DNA of 56,786 nucleotides from an uncultured Oscillospiraceae bacterium (GCA_934591845.1 CAKTPO010000014.1:1-56786), one strand, 5' to 3'. Counted from the first letter of the stretch, positions 25,526-34,955 are shown. Notes: a model not told the origin generated them from the sequence alone. Made by a program: numbers and translations.

Positions 25526-26044
25526 TTACTTGCTATTCTTGGGGGTCAGGAACATCGCCATGAAGCGGCCTTCCAGCTTGGGATTCTTCTCCATGGTGGC
25601 GACCTCGGCGCAGGCCTCGGCAAAGTCCATCAGCAGCTTCTCACCCAGGTTGGTATGGGCCATTTCCCGTCCGCGGAAGCGAACGCTGACCTTGACCCGG
25701 TTGCCGTCGGTCAGGAATTTCTGGGCGGCCTTGACCTTGGTGTTGAGATCGTTGGTATCAATGCTGGGGCTCATGCGGATCTCCTTGACCTCTACGACCC
25801 GCTGGTTCTTCTTGGCCTCCTTCTCCCGCTTCTTCTGGTCGAAGCAGAACTTGGAGTAATCCATGATTTTACACACAGGGGGAACGGCATTGGGAGAGAT
25901 CTTTACCAGATCCAAACCTGCCTCCTCCGCCATGTCGTTGGCCTGGGCTGCGGAAACGATACCCAGCTGGGCGCCGTCCGCACCGATGAGCCGGATCTCT
26001 TTGTCCCGGATTTCCTCGTTGAGCTGATGGTCTAACTTTGCGAT
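25526..26044 (-). CDS. infC: Translation initiation factor IF-3 (AUC start)
   Basis: 172 residues, full length: [40 protein letters not shown] (domain junction) and [20 protein letters not shown]. No ATG or GTG is properly placed. GGAGG is followed after 8 bases by ATC GCA AAG, giving the family N-terminus, so the start is probably AUC at 26044. IF-3 genes of several bacteria use AUU so that IF-3, which discriminates against non-AUG starts, limits its own synthesis. Two in-frame alternatives overlap the RBS and are unlikely. Confidence 0.93.
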   Translation of the reverse strand: MAKLDHQLNEEIRDKEIRLIGADGAQLGIVSAAQANDMAEEAGLDLVKISPNAVPPVCKIMDYSKFCFDQKKREKEAKKNQRVVEVKEIRMSPSIDTNDLNTKVKAAQKFLTDGNRVKVSVRFRGREMAHTNLGEKLLMDFAEACAEVATMEKNPKLEGRFMAMFLTPKNSK

Positions 26045-26192
26045 GGTAAGCACCTCCAAAACAATAACAAAAAAGCGGATGCCAAAGCATCCGCATACAC
26101 GCATAAAATCCCTTGTGGGGGAAAGCCCGTATGAAACCGTTTCGCAGAAACTTACGGTGAGGCGGATGTTCAGCCTTCTTGATTACCAAGGC
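26045..26192 (-). promoter_or_regulatory. infC leader with attenuator, probable L20-responsive
   Basis: A roughly 140-base leader on the minus strand contains a hairpin GTTTC/GAAAC inside ACCGT/ACGGT (26136-26158). Immediately before infC is a terminator GCGGATGC/GCATCCGC with loop TTTG (26075-26094) followed by a T6 run (26069-26074). Position and operon match the Firmicutes L20 leader, where L20 binding favours termination; specific L20 contact bases were not matched. Confidence 0.75.
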
Positions 26193-26221
26193 ATTCTACC
26201 ATAGAAAGAATCCCTTGTCAA
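26193..26221 (-). promoter_or_regulatory. Promoter of infC-rpmI-rplT
   Basis: Minus-strand TTGACA (26216-26221), 17 bases, TAGAAT (26193-26198). Confidence 0.85.
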
Positions 26222-26332
26222 GTGTTTTTCTTTTCCTTTTTACGGAATACTTTTTCCCGGGGCCGGGTATGCTTGTATCTTACAGGGCGGAAACCTGCCC
26301 GGGCGGGCCAGGGCAGGCTGCTGCAGCGATTC

Positions 26333-26773
26333 TCAGCCCGCCAGCACGTCGGCCTTGACCACACCCTCCAGGGCGTTGAGCCTGCGGATCAGTTCTTCCA
26401 GAGGGATTTTCAGATCGATGGTCTCGGCGGAGATGGTCACAATGGCGGTGCCGTTGGTGGGGACAATGGAATTGATGGTGCTGATGTTGGCGCCGGCATC
26501 GGCAAAAATCAGCAGGATCTCCGACAGCAGGCCTGGCTCGTCGTGGAGCAGCAGCTGGTAGGTGACGATGCGGCCCGTCATCATATTCTGAAAGGGCATC
26601 ACCGCATCCCGGTACTTATAAAAGGCACTGCGGCTGATTTCGGTCATGCGGGTGGCCTCGTTCACGGTGGTGGCCTCACCGGTGGTGAGCAATCGCTTGG
26701 TTTCCGCTACCTTCAAAAAAACCTCCGGCAGAGCGGAAGCCTCCACAATATAATACTGGGGTTTGTTGGACAT
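26333..26773 (-). CDS. ACT domain protein (UPF0735/PheB-like)
   Basis: 146 residues: an N-terminal helical part with a putative helix-turn-helix (KRLLTTGEATTVNEATRMTEISRSAFYKY in pieces, about 27-57) and a C-terminal ACT domain (VTYQLLLHDEPGLLSEILLI, about 72-91, then IVTISAETIDLKIPLEELIR). Such proteins are thought to sense amino acids; in Bacillus the relative PheB lies near prephenate genes. Here it stands alone with its own promoter, so a target cannot be named. Confidence 0.88.
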   Translation of the reverse strand: MSNKPQYYIVEASALPEVFLKVAETKRLLTTGEATTVNEATRMTEISRSAFYKYRDAVMPFQNMMTGRIVTYQLLLHDEPGLLSEILLIFADAGANISTINSIVPTNGTAIVTISAETIDLKIPLEELIRRLNALEGVVKADVLAG

Positions 26774-26828
26774 ATGAGCCTCCTATCGTTTCGCCACATA
26801 CGGCGTACATGTGTTCACACACGGTAAC

Positions 26829-26856
26829 ATTGTAGCATATTTTTTTGAAAAAGCAA
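26829..26856 (-). promoter_or_regulatory. Promoter of the ACT-domain gene
   Basis: Minus-strand TTGCTT (26851-26856), 16 bases, TACAAT (26829-26834). Confidence 0.65.
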
Positions 26857-26909
26857 GCAAAAAGAAAAATATTCTGAAACCTACTGATTTTTCCGGAAAG
26901 GAGCCAAAA

Positions 26910-27944
26910 ATGAAGGCTGTGACCAGAAGATTTCTTTCCTTTTCCTGGACACTGTTCCTGCTGTGGATTTTTGCACGGCTGGCACTGTCCCTATTGCTGC
27001 CCTTTCTTCTGGGGCTGGGGCTGGCCATGGCCTCGGAGGGGGCTGTGGAGTTTCTGTGCAAAAGGGGGAGCGTGCCCAGAAGTGTGGCTTCCTGCCTGGG
27101 GGTCAGTGCCACGGTGGCTGGAATTCTTGCCATTGCCGCCCTGATTTTTGCCCTGGCCCTGCGGCAGTTGGGGAGCCTGGGGCTCTGGCTGCCCTGGCTT
27201 ACTTCCACCGTTGCCCAGGGGGCGGCGCTGCTGCAGCGGTGGCTTCTGGGACTGGGGACACACTTTCCTCCGGCCCTTTACAGAAGCTGGGAAGACACCC
27301 TGGCAGAGCTGTTTTCCGGCGGCACGGCCCTGCTGCAAAAGCTCAGCGGCTATGCCCTGGGCACCGCCGGGGCGGTGCTGACGGGGCTTCCGGACAAGGC
27401 CATTTTCTGGGCCACGGCGCTGCTGTCCGCCTTCCTCATTTCTATACGGCTGCCCATGCTGCGCTCTATGGTGGAGGAGCGGTATCCCCGGGAGGTGCTG
27501 AAGCCCTGGCTGGATCGGGGCCGGTGTCTGCTGCGGGGGGGCCTTTCCTGGGCGGCCGCCCAGGTGAAGCTGACGGGGGTCACATTCTGCGTGCTGCTGC
27601 CGGGCTTTTTCCTGCTGCGGGTGGCCCGGGCGCCCCTTCTTGCGCTGCTGGTGTGCCTGGTGGATGCCCTGCCGGTGCTGGGCACGGGAACCGTGCTGCT
27701 GCCCTGGAGCCTGGTGTGTCTTCTATCCGGAGACGGAGGCCGGGCACTGGGGCTTCTGGGGCTTTACCTTACCGCCGCCACCCTGCGCTCCCTGCTAGAG
27801 CCCAAGATCCTGGGCCGGAAGTTAGGCCTTGACCCCCTGGTCACGCTTTTTGCCATGTACTGCGGCTTTCGCCTCCGGGGCTTTCCCGGCATGGTGCTGC
27901 TGCCCCTGCTCACCGCCGGGGCCATGGAGATCAGCCGTAAATAA
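26910..27944 (+). CDS. AI-2E/PerM family membrane protein, YtvI-like
   Basis: 344 residues with about seven hydrophobic segments and a central soluble part. LLLPFLLGLGLAMASEGAVEF near residue 30, ALLSAFLISIRLPMLRSMVE near 175, LVDALPVLGTGTVLLPWSL near 255 and LLEPKILGRKLGLDPLVTLF near 295 match the family; the KILG..LGLDPL motif is diagnostic. Sporulation protein YtvI of Bacillus is the nearest named relative; substrate unknown. GGAAAGGAG fixes ATG 26910. Confidence 0.85.
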   Translation: MKAVTRRFLSFSWTLFLLWIFARLALSLLLPFLLGLGLAMASEGAVEFLCKRGSVPRSVASCLGVSATVAGILAIAALIFALALRQLGSLGLWLPWLTSTVAQGAALLQRWLLGLGTHFPPALYRSWEDTLAELFSGGTALLQKLSGYALGTAGAVLTGLPDKAIFWATALLSAFLISIRLPMLRSMVEERYPREVLKPWLDRGRCLLRGGLSWAAAQVKLTGVTFCVLLPGFFLLRVARAPLLALLVCLVDALPVLGTGTVLLPWSLVCLLSGDGGRALGLLGLYLTAATLRSLLEPKILGRKLGLDPLVTLFAMYCGFRLRGFPGMVLLPLLTAGAMEISRK

Positions 27945-27968
27945 CCGGATTTCTCCTTTACTTCCCTA

Positions 27969-27997
27969 TTGTGCACAGTTCCATTTTTTGCTATAAT
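27969..27997 (+). promoter_or_regulatory. Promoter of recJ-rel
   Basis: TTGTGC (27969-27974), 17 bases, TATAAT (27992-27997), leaving a leader of only about 15 bases before the recJ ATG. Confidence 0.65.
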
Positions 27998-28018
27998 AAT
28001 GGGAAAAGCTATAAATGG

Positions 28019-30079
28019 ATGTGTGTGGAATTGAAATACGGAATTTGGAACTGTGGGCAGCCTCCTGCCCAGGATGTGAACAAGCTTGTAAGCGGCGGTT
28101 TTTCCCCCCTGACCGCCATGGTTCTGGCAGGCCGGGGCCTGCGTGACCCGGAACAGGCCCGGGAAAGTCTGCGCTGTGACGGCTCCCTGCCAGACCCCTT
28201 TTTGCTGGGGGATATGGCCCCGGCAGTGGCCCGGGTGCGGCGGGCCATTGAAAACAACGAGCGCATGGCGGTCTTTGGGGACTATGATGTGGACGGCATC
28301 ACCGCCACGTGCCTGCTGACGGATTTCCTGCGCAAGCAGGGGGCGGACTGCCTGTCTTACATCCCCGGGCGGCTGGAAGAAGGCTACGGCCTGAACCCCA
28401 TTGCCATCCGGCAGCTGCGGGAAGAACAGGTCAAGCTGATCATTACCGTGGACTGCGGCATTACCGCCGTGGAAGAAGCGGCCCTTTGCCGGGAATTGGG
28501 CCTGGATCTGGTGATCACAGACCACCACGAATGCAAAGAGCAGCTGCCCCAGGCGGCGGCCATTGTAGACCCCCACAAGCCCGGTGACGGCTACCCCCAC
28601 CAGAATCTTTCCGGCGTGGCCGTGGCCTTTAAGCTGGCCTGCGCCCTCTGCGGCAATGCCCGGGCCGTGCTGGACGAATACGCCGACATGGTGTGCCTGG
28701 GCACCGTGGCCGATGTGATCCCCCTGGTAGGGGAAAACCGGGTGTTCGTTTCCCAGGGCCTGGAGGCGCTGGAACATACCAAGCGGCCGGGCCTTGCCGC
28801 CCTGATGGCGGAATGCGGCTGCGCCCAGGGGGAGATCACCTCCTCCACCATCGGCTATATGCTGGCCCCCCGGATCAATGCCGCCGGGCGCATGGGCCAG
28901 GTGGACTTGGCCATTGACCTGTTTCTGACCCAGGAGGAGGACCATGCCCGGTCTGTGGCCGCCCAGCTGTGCGCGCTGAACCGGCAGCGGCAGCAGATCG
29001 AGTCCGACATCTACCGTCAGGCCATCGCCATGCTGCCGGAAGGGGCCCCTCCGGAGGCCATTGTCCTGGCAGACGAGCACTGGCACCAGGGGGTGGTGGG
29101 CATTGTTGCCAGCCGCATTGCCGAGGAATTCGCCTGCCCCGCCTTCCTCATCTGCCTGGACGGGGAGCACGGCAAGGCCAGCTCCCGGAGCCACGGCGGC
29201 TTTAACCTCTTTGCTTCCCTCAGGGAGCTGTCCCCCTTGCTTGAAAGCTACGGCGGCCACGAGCTGGCGGCGGGCTTTACCATCCAGAAAGACAATATTG
29301 ATGCCTTCCGCACCCAGGTCTGCGCCATGGCTGCCAGCTACTTTGCCGACGGCACCCATGTAAGCACCCTGGATTTGGACTGCGCCGTCCCCCCGGAGAT
29401 GCTGACCATCCCGGAAATTGAAAGCCTCAATATTTTAGAGCCCTGCGGCAGCGGCTGCCCCAAGCCCCAGCTTATGATGACGGGGCTGACCATTGAGCGC
29501 ATCCAGAGTGTCGGCGGCGGGCGGCATATGCGGCTGCGGCTGCGCCGGGGACACTACGGCCTCAACGCCATTTTCTTTTCCGCCGACCCCGTATCCGCAG
29601 GAGTGGCCACGGGGGATGTGGTGGATGTGGCGTTCCACCCCCAGATCAACGAATTCAGAGGGGAGCGCAGTGTGCAGCTGAACGTGGTGGACATCCGCCC
29701 CAGCTGTGCCGCCCCCTGTCCCGTGACCCTCAGCCGGTATCGGGCATTGCAGGATGGGACCATCACCGCCCGGGATGCCGCCGCCCTGTTGCCGGACCGG
29801 GCAGTTCTGGGCAATGTCTGGCGGTATCTGGCCGCCGTGCCCGGGGGGAGCCTTCAGGAGAGCCCCCTGTGCCTGTGCCGGAAGATCGTCCGCCGCACCG
29901 GCAGTGAAATGAGCCTGGAAACCCTGCTGACCTGCCTGGATATTTTCCGGGACGTGGGACTTCTGAACCTCAAACGAGTCCATTTGACCCTTGCCATCCA
30001 CCTGACCCCCAAGCCCGGAAAGACGGATTTGACAAAAAGCCAGACCATGCAGGCCCTGCTGCGTGGGAAAGAGAGTTGA
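28019..30079 (+). CDS. recJ: Single-stranded-DNA exonuclease RecJ
   Basis: 686 residues. DHH phosphoesterase motifs in order: FGDYDVDGITATCLL (about 81), TVDCGIT, ITDHHECKEQLP (about 167) and a GTVADVIPLV region; then RINAAGRMGQ, DHHA1 segment SRSHGGFNLFAS with ESYGGHELAAGF, and an OB-fold C-terminus. A 5'-3' exonuclease in recombination and repair. The start is uncertain: ATG 28019 follows the promoter closely with no clear RBS; GTG 28025 or TTG 28031 (giving LKYGIWN) are alternatives. Its TGA overlaps the region before rel, so the two are coupled. Confidence 0.93.
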   Translation: MCVELKYGIWNCGQPPAQDVNKLVSGGFSPLTAMVLAGRGLRDPEQARESLRCDGSLPDPFLLGDMAPAVARVRRAIENNERMAVFGDYDVDGITATCLLTDFLRKQGADCLSYIPGRLEEGYGLNPIAIRQLREEQVKLIITVDCGITAVEEAALCRELGLDLVITDHHECKEQLPQAAAIVDPHKPGDGYPHQNLSGVAVAFKLACALCGNARAVLDEYADMVCLGTVADVIPLVGENRVFVSQGLEALEHTKRPGLAALMAECGCAQGEITSSTIGYMLAPRINAAGRMGQVDLAIDLFLTQEEDHARSVAAQLCALNRQRQQIESDIYRQAIAMLPEGAPPEAIVLADEHWHQGVVGIVASRIAEEFACPAFLICLDGEHGKASSRSHGGFNLFASLRELSPLLESYGGHELAAGFTIQKDNIDAFRTQVCAMAASYFADGTHVSTLDLDCAVPPEMLTIPEIESLNILEPCGSGCPKPQLMMTGLTIERIQSVGGGRHMRLRLRRGHYGLNAIFFSADPVSAGVATGDVVDVAFHPQINEFRGERSVQLNVVDIRPSCAAPCPVTLSRYRALQDGTITARDAAALLPDRAVLGNVWRYLAAVPGGSLQESPLCLCRKIVRRTGSEMSLETLLTCLDIFRDVGLLNLKRVHLTLAIHLTPKPGKTDLTKSQTMQALLRGKES

Positions 30080-30084
30080 AATAT

Positions 30085-32280
30085 ATGGAAACCTTTCAAG
30101 AACACTATGATTCCATGATGGAAACCATCCACAAGCGGATGCCCGGGGCGGACTTTGCCCTCATCGACAAGGCCGTGGACTATGCCGGCAAAAAGCACGC
30201 CTCCCAGAAGCGGAAGGACGGTTCCCCCTACATCATTCACCCGCTGTCCGTTGCCCAGATCGTCACGGAAATGGGCCTGGACATGGATGCCATTCTGGGT
30301 GCGCTGCTCCACGACTGCATTGAAGATACGGATGCCTCCCATGAGGAGATCGAAAAGCTCTTTGGCCCCACTGTTGCAGAATTGGTGGAGGGCGTTACCA
30401 AGCTGACCCGGGCAGACTTCTCCTCCCGGGAGCAGGCCCAGATGGAGAATCTGCGGAAAATGTTCATGGCCATGAGCAAGGACATTCGGGTGGTGCTGAT
30501 CAAAATTGCGGACCGGCTTCACAACATCCGCACCATGCAGTACCAGACCCCTGCCAAGCAGATCGCCAAATGCCAGGAGACCATGGATATTTACGCTCCC
30601 CTGGCCCACCGCCTTGGCATGCAGAAAGTCAAATGGGAGTTGGAAGACACCTCCTTAAAATACTTAGCCCCCAAGGAATACAACGAGATCACCGCCTATC
30701 TCCAGGAGCACAAGGAGCAGGACGAAAGCTTCATGCGCACCATCCAGGAGAAGATCACCCAGCGGCTCACCGCCATGGGCATCCACAACACCACCTATGG
30801 CCGCATCAAGCACGTATATTCCATCTACCGGAAGATGCAGGCCCAGGGGAAGACCATGGACGAGCTTTACGACATTTACGCCTTCCGGGTCATTGTAGAT
30901 TCCATACCCGACTGCTACAACGTGCTGGGCCACATCCACGACCTGTTCAACCTGATCCCCGGCCGGTTCAAGGACTACATCTCCACCCCCAAGCCCAATA
31001 TGTACCAGAGCCTCCACACCACCGTCATCGGCTCCCAGGGCATTCCCTTTGAAGTCCAGATCCGTACCTGGGAAATGCACGAGACTGCGGAATACGGCAT
31101 TGCCGCCCACTGGAAATACAAGCAGGGCACCGGCTCCGGCTCTGAAAAGGACTTTGAGTGGGTGCGCCGTCTGCTGGAAAGCCAGCAGGATTCCGATGCG
31201 GAGGAATACGTCCAGTCCCTGAAAATCGATATGTTTGACGATGAGGTCTTTGTCTTTACCCCCAAGGGCCGCATCGTCTCCCTGCCCTCCGGCTCTACCC
31301 CCATTGACTTTGCCTATGCCATCCACTCCGGCGTGGGCAACGCCATGGTAGGGGCCAAGGTCAACGGGCGCATTGCCAACATCGACACCAGGCTGAGAAA
31401 CGGCGACATTGTGGAGGTGCTGACCTCTAAGAGTGCCAAAGGCCCCAGCCGGGACTGGCTGAACATCTGCCAGAGCAACCAGGCCCGGACCAAAATCAAG
31501 CAGTGGTTCAAGAAAGAAAAACGGGACGAGAACATCGTCCACGGCAAGGCCTCCTTTGAGTCGGAGATGAAGCGGGCGGGACTGCCCCTGGCTTCCATTA
31601 CCGAGCCGGAGCTGGAACCCCAGCTTCTGCGAAAGCTGGCCTTTGACACCTGGGATGATTTGTACGCCGCCATCGGCTACGGCGGCCTGACCGCCGTGAA
31701 GGCCGTGGGCCGCATTCGGGACGACATCAACAAGTCCCTGAAAGCCGCCCAGGTGGCCGAAAAGGCCCCCCAGTCTCCTCTGCGGCTGAACCCGGACAGC
31801 GAGACCGTGAAGCAGAACCGTCACGCCGTCAACGGGGTCATTGTGGAGGACATCGATTCCTGCATGATCAAGTTTGCCAAGTGTTGCACCCCCGTTCCCG
31901 GGGATGCCATTGTGGGCTTTATCACCAAGGGCTTCGGCGTTTCCGTCCACCGGGCGGACTGCCCCAACGCCCAGAACCGGGAAGACCCAAAGCAGGCGGG
32001 CCGCTGGGTGCGTGTCCGCTGGGCAAACCAGGAGGAGCAGCCCTTTGAAACCACCCTGGAACTGGACTGCATCACCAGAGACGGCCTGGTGCTGGACGTG
32101 GCCCAGGCCCTGACCACCGCCCGTGTCCGGGTCAAGGAGCTCTCCGGCCGGGATCTGGCCAATGGCCGCAGTGCCATTACCATCCGCTTCGAGGTGAAAA
32201 ACACCGCAGAGCTGAATGCCATCCGTGGAAAACTACTAAACATCCGGGATGTCACCGGCTCCAAACGGGGTCAGAATTAA
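30085..32280 (+). CDS. rel: Bifunctional (p)ppGpp synthetase/hydrolase Rel
   Basis: 731 residues, the full RelA/SpoT plan. HD hydrolase: KHASQKRKDGSPYIIHPLSV (about 34) and LLHDCIEDTD (about 75). Synthetase: RFKDYISTPKPNMYQSLHTT (about 293). TGS: VFTPKGRIVSLPSGSTPIDF (about 390). Zinc-finger/helical region with FAKCCTPVPGDAIVGFITKG and C-terminal ACT. The intact HD and the RFKD (RxKD) loop mark a bifunctional Rel rather than a synthase-only RelA. A TTG nine bases earlier is in frame but too close to the RBS. Directly follows recJ. Confidence 0.95.
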   Translation: METFQEHYDSMMETIHKRMPGADFALIDKAVDYAGKKHASQKRKDGSPYIIHPLSVAQIVTEMGLDMDAILGALLHDCIEDTDASHEEIEKLFGPTVAELVEGVTKLTRADFSSREQAQMENLRKMFMAMSKDIRVVLIKIADRLHNIRTMQYQTPAKQIAKCQETMDIYAPLAHRLGMQKVKWELEDTSLKYLAPKEYNEITAYLQEHKEQDESFMRTIQEKITQRLTAMGIHNTTYGRIKHVYSIYRKMQAQGKTMDELYDIYAFRVIVDSIPDCYNVLGHIHDLFNLIPGRFKDYISTPKPNMYQSLHTTVIGSQGIPFEVQIRTWEMHETAEYGIAAHWKYKQGTGSGSEKDFEWVRRLLESQQDSDAEEYVQSLKIDMFDDEVFVFTPKGRIVSLPSGSTPIDFAYAIHSGVGNAMVGAKVNGRIANIDTRLRNGDIVEVLTSKSAKGPSRDWLNICQSNQARTKIKQWFKKEKRDENIVHGKASFESEMKRAGLPLASITEPELEPQLLRKLAFDTWDDLYAAIGYGGLTAVKAVGRIRDDINKSLKAAQVAEKAPQSPLRLNPDSETVKQNRHAVNGVIVEDIDSCMIKFAKCCTPVPGDAIVGFITKGFGVSVHRADCPNAQNREDPKQAGRWVRVRWANQEEQPFETTLELDCITRDGLVLDVAQALTTARVRVKELSGRDLANGRSAITIRFEVKNTAELNAIRGKLLNIRDVTGSKRGQN

Positions 32281-32282
32281 TT

Positions 32283-32338
32283 AAAAAATCTGCTGCGAAA
32301 TCGCCCCACTGGTTTGGGCTTCGCAGCAGATTCTTTTT
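32283..32338 (+). terminator. Terminator between rel and the converging kinase gene
   Basis: AATCTGCTGCGAA pairs perfectly with TTCGCAGCAGATT (13 bp) around a 20-base loop that can itself fold; CTTTTT follows and AAAAA precedes, so it works on both strands. Confidence 0.9.
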
Positions 32339-32349
32339 GTTGTATGAAC

Positions 32350-33411
32350 TCATGCGGGCTTCTTGGGCAGCTTCACCGTGAATTTGGTAAAGGCACTATC
32401 ACTTTCCACCCGGATACTGCCCCCGTGGAGCTCCACCACCCGTTTGACCACCGCCAGACCGATGCCGTTGCCCTCGGTGTTGTGGGAGCGGTCAGCCTGG
32501 TAGAACTTCCGGAAAATGGCCTCCTGCTGGTTCTGCGGAATGCAGGAGCCGGTGTTGCTGATGGAGACGGAGACCCAGCCGTTTTCTTCCGAGGCGGAGA
32601 TCTCCACCACCTGGTCCTCCGGGGAGAACTTAATGGCATTGTCCAAAAGGTTTACCCAGACCTGCCGCAGCAGTTCCTGGTTGCCGGAAATCATGTGTTC
32701 TTCCAGTTCCAGGCTCATTTCCAGGTTCTTTTTCTCCCACTTCCGCTCCAACAGCAGCACGCAGGTCCGCAGCTGCTCGGAAAGGTTGAAGTAGGTGACG
32801 TTGGTTAAGATGGCCTGGTTTTCCACCTTGGTCATATTCAGCACATTGGTGGCCATCTGGGCCAGACGGCGGCTTTCGCTTTCGATGATGTCCAGGTATT
32901 CCAGCTGCTCCTCCCGGGGGAGGTTGCCCTGCTTTAATAGCCCCGCAAAGCCCGCAATGGACACGATGGGGGTTTTGAACTCATGGGAAAAGTTGTTGAT
33001 AAAGTCCGAGCGCAACAGTTCCGTACCCTCCAGCTCTGCGGCGGTGGCGTTAAAGGAGTCCACCATGTCCCGCACCGGGGGGATCATGCCCAGGATGCCC
33101 TTGGGCTCAATGCGGGCTTTATAATCGCCCGAGGCCAGCCGGTGGAGCCCCTCGGTCATGCGGTTCATGGAGCGCAGGGGCACCGTGCCCAAAAACAGAG
33201 AAATACAGGTGCCGCCCACCAGGCTCATGCCGCCGATGGCCGCAAAGAAGCTCAGGAGGCTGGCATGGGCCATCCACTGGCCCAGGAGCCCCACCTGATC
33301 CACGATCAGCAGCACCAGACCGATGATCAGCAGGGTCACCAGAATGACCAGGAAGACGCACCCGGATAAAATCAGGGTCAGGGTCATGCGGCCCCGGCGT
33401 TTCTCTTTCAT
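32350..33411 (-). CDS. Sensor histidine kinase
   Basis: 353 residues: two transmembrane helices (about 9-38 and 52-78) with almost no extracellular loop, HAMP (VPLRSMNRMTEGLHRLASGD onward), HisKA with phospho-acceptor FINNFSHEFKTPIVSIAGFA (His near 140) and HATPase boxes VNLLDNAIKFSPED (N-box, about 250) and NGIGLAVVKRVVELHGGSI (G-box, about 317). The tiny sensor loop suggests sensing within the membrane or via a partner. Starts 4 bases inside the stop of the response-regulator gene; the stimulus is not readable. Confidence 0.92.
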   Translation of the reverse strand: MKEKRRGRMTLTLILSGCVFLVILVTLLIIGLVLLIVDQVGLLGQWMAHASLLSFFAAIGGMSLVGGTCISLFLGTVPLRSMNRMTEGLHRLASGDYKARIEPKGILGMIPPVRDMVDSFNATAAELEGTELLRSDFINNFSHEFKTPIVSIAGFAGLLKQGNLPREEQLEYLDIIESESRRLAQMATNVLNMTKVENQAILTNVTYFNLSEQLRTCVLLLERKWEKKNLEMSLELEEHMISGNQELLRQVWVNLLDNAIKFSPEDQVVEISASEENGWVSVSISNTGSCIPQNQQEAIFRKFYQADRSHNTEGNGIGLAVVKRVVELHGGSIRVESDSAFTKFTVKLPKKPA

Positions 33412-34082
33412 ACCTTTTTCACCGCCTTGTAGCCCAGACCCCGGACGGAGACGATTTCAAATTCATCGTAATGCTCAAACCGCTTCCGGAGCCTGCCGAT
33501 GTGCACCGTTACCGTCTCCCAGCCGGTGTCGGAATCCATGCCCCAGATCTCGTCCATCAGCTGGATCCTTGTGAAGATTTTTCCCGGGTAGGACAGCAGT
33601 TTGTACAGCAGCAAAAATTCCTTCTGGGGCAGCTCCTGCCGCTCACTGCCCCGGGTCACCGTCATGGAATCGTAGTCCAGCACCACGTTTCCCACCTCGA
33701 TTTTCCGCTCACTGACGATTTTGGCCCGCCGCAGCAGGGCTTTGATCCGCAGGAGCATTTCATCGGTATCTACAGGCTTTGTCATATAATCGTCAGTGCC
33801 CACCAGGAAGCCCCGCTTCCGGTCTTCCGACAGCTGCTTGGCGGAAACCATCAAAATGGGCAGCTCATTGTTGGCATCCCGCAAGGTTTTGGTGAACGCA
33901 TAGCCATCCATGTTGGGCATCATAATGTCCAGCACCGCCAGATCCACATGCTCCCGATCCAGCACCGCCAGTGCTTCCTCCCCGTCACAGGCCGTGGTCA
34001 CCGTATACCCATCGGATTCCAGCACCGCCTGCATGAGCCGCCTGGTATTTTTATCGTCATCCACCACCAGGATATGAAACAA
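33408..34082 (-). CDS. OmpR-type response regulator
   Basis: 224 residues: receiver domain with HILVVDDDKNTRRLMQAVLE, phospho-acceptor VDLAVLDIMMPNMDGY (Asp near 50), the conserved Lys in TKPVDTDEML, then a winged-helix DNA-binding domain ending GRLRKRFEHYDEFEIVSVRG-LGYKAVKKV. The reading frame is open to 34169, but GGGGGA followed by TTG TTT CAT gives the family N-terminus, so TTG at 34082 is chosen. Overlaps the kinase gene by 4 bases. Confidence 0.92.
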   Translation of the reverse strand: MFHILVVDDDKNTRRLMQAVLESDGYTVTTACDGEEALAVLDREHVDLAVLDIMMPNMDGYAFTKTLRDANNELPILMVSAKQLSEDRKRGFLVGTDDYMTKPVDTDEMLLRIKALLRRAKIVSERKIEVGNVVLDYDSMTVTRGSERQELPQKEFLLLYKLLSYPGKIFTRIQLMDEIWGMDSDTGWETVTVHIGRLRKRFEHYDEFEIVSVRGLGYKAVKKV

Positions 34083-34158
34083 AACACTTCCCCCTTTTCC
34101 GCATTTCAGATAGAGCTTAGCATAGGGTATCATCCTAAACCGAAAAGAAACTATCCCC

Positions 34159-34186
34159 AGTATACCCACTTTTCAGCATTTTTCAA
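34159..34186 (-). promoter_or_regulatory. Promoter of the two-component operon
   Basis: Minus-strand TTGAAA (34181-34186), 16 bases, TATACT (34159-34164). Confidence 0.65.
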
Positions 34187-34204
34187 GGGCAAAGCCCTGC
34201 CAGG

Positions 34205-34620
34205 ATGACGGGCGGTACGGCGTTGTGTGTTATAGGAACAAGGGGCGCAGAGGTAGACATACCGAGTCTCACCGTAGGGAACGGCGGGAAAATTGACAAT
34301 TGACAATGGACAATTGTCAATTATTGGAGCAAACAACGTTGTTCATTTTTATCCGTCCGTTAAAGTATGTAGGGAACGGCCTATGTGCCGTTCCGCACCT
34401 GCAAGGACGGTATCGTCCTCGACAACCCCCGCACCCCAAAGCACGGTACAAGAGCTTCCCCTCCGGGGAAGCTGGCAGGGCGCAGCCCTGACTGATGAGG
34501 CAGCGGGGCAGCCTGAAACATTCCAGAAACAATGGGCGAATCCGTAGAAACGTACCCCATTGTCATTCCTCCACTCCGCTTGCGCTAAAGGCCTGAATGA
34601 CAAAAGGTAGAACGTTCCCC
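34205..34620. repeat. Interspersed-repeat mosaic II
   Basis: No gene. Contains AATTGACAATTGACAATG repeats (about 34290-34322), the 26-bp GGAACGGC/GCCGTTCC element (34369-34394), an inverted copy of the CCCCTCATCAGTC element with hairpin GCTTCCCC/GGGGAAGC (about 34446-34512) and a 40-bp internally deleted copy of the GTCATTCC...GAATGAC element (34562-34601). The order AATTGACA block, TTATTGGGGC/TTATTGGAGC, AAAGTATGTAGGGAACGG is the same as at 23216-23307. Confidence 0.85.
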
Positions 34621-34764
34621 CATAAATCATATGGTTTTTATAACCAAACTGTACGCCTCTAGCAACTTCGGATCATATGACCCAATGTTAGCCTAACTTT
34701 TTGCTTGGTTTTTACTCTCAGCCGTCATCCGAAATCAGCAGACCCCATTTTTGCGGTAATTTGT

Positions 34765-34792
34765 TTGACAAATCGACAAAACTCTGTATAAT
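34765..34792 (+). promoter_or_regulatory. Promoter of the toxin mRNA
   Basis: TTGACA (34765-34770), 16 bases, TATAAT (34787-34792). It drives a leader of about 150 bases containing GTGGA/TCCAC at the 5' end, CACCGTC/GACGGTG (about 34811-34850) and CATCCC/GGGATG (about 34874-34902). Confidence 0.75.
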
Positions 34793-34955
34793 AAAACATA
34801 AGTGGAAGTCCACCGTCCAAGTCGAGTTTTTTCCTCCTTTGTAGACGGTGTGCGGTAAAAGACGGTTGCCTGCCATCCCGTGTTGAGCGGAATGGAGGGA
34901 TGTAGAAAGCTCTCACGGGAATTTCTTTCCGAGGGAGGCGATACATATTTCTGAG

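Noticed and set aside
27971..28018. Upstream extension of RecJ to the first in-frame start
   Set aside because: It lies on top of the predicted -35/-10 promoter and adds non-family residues.
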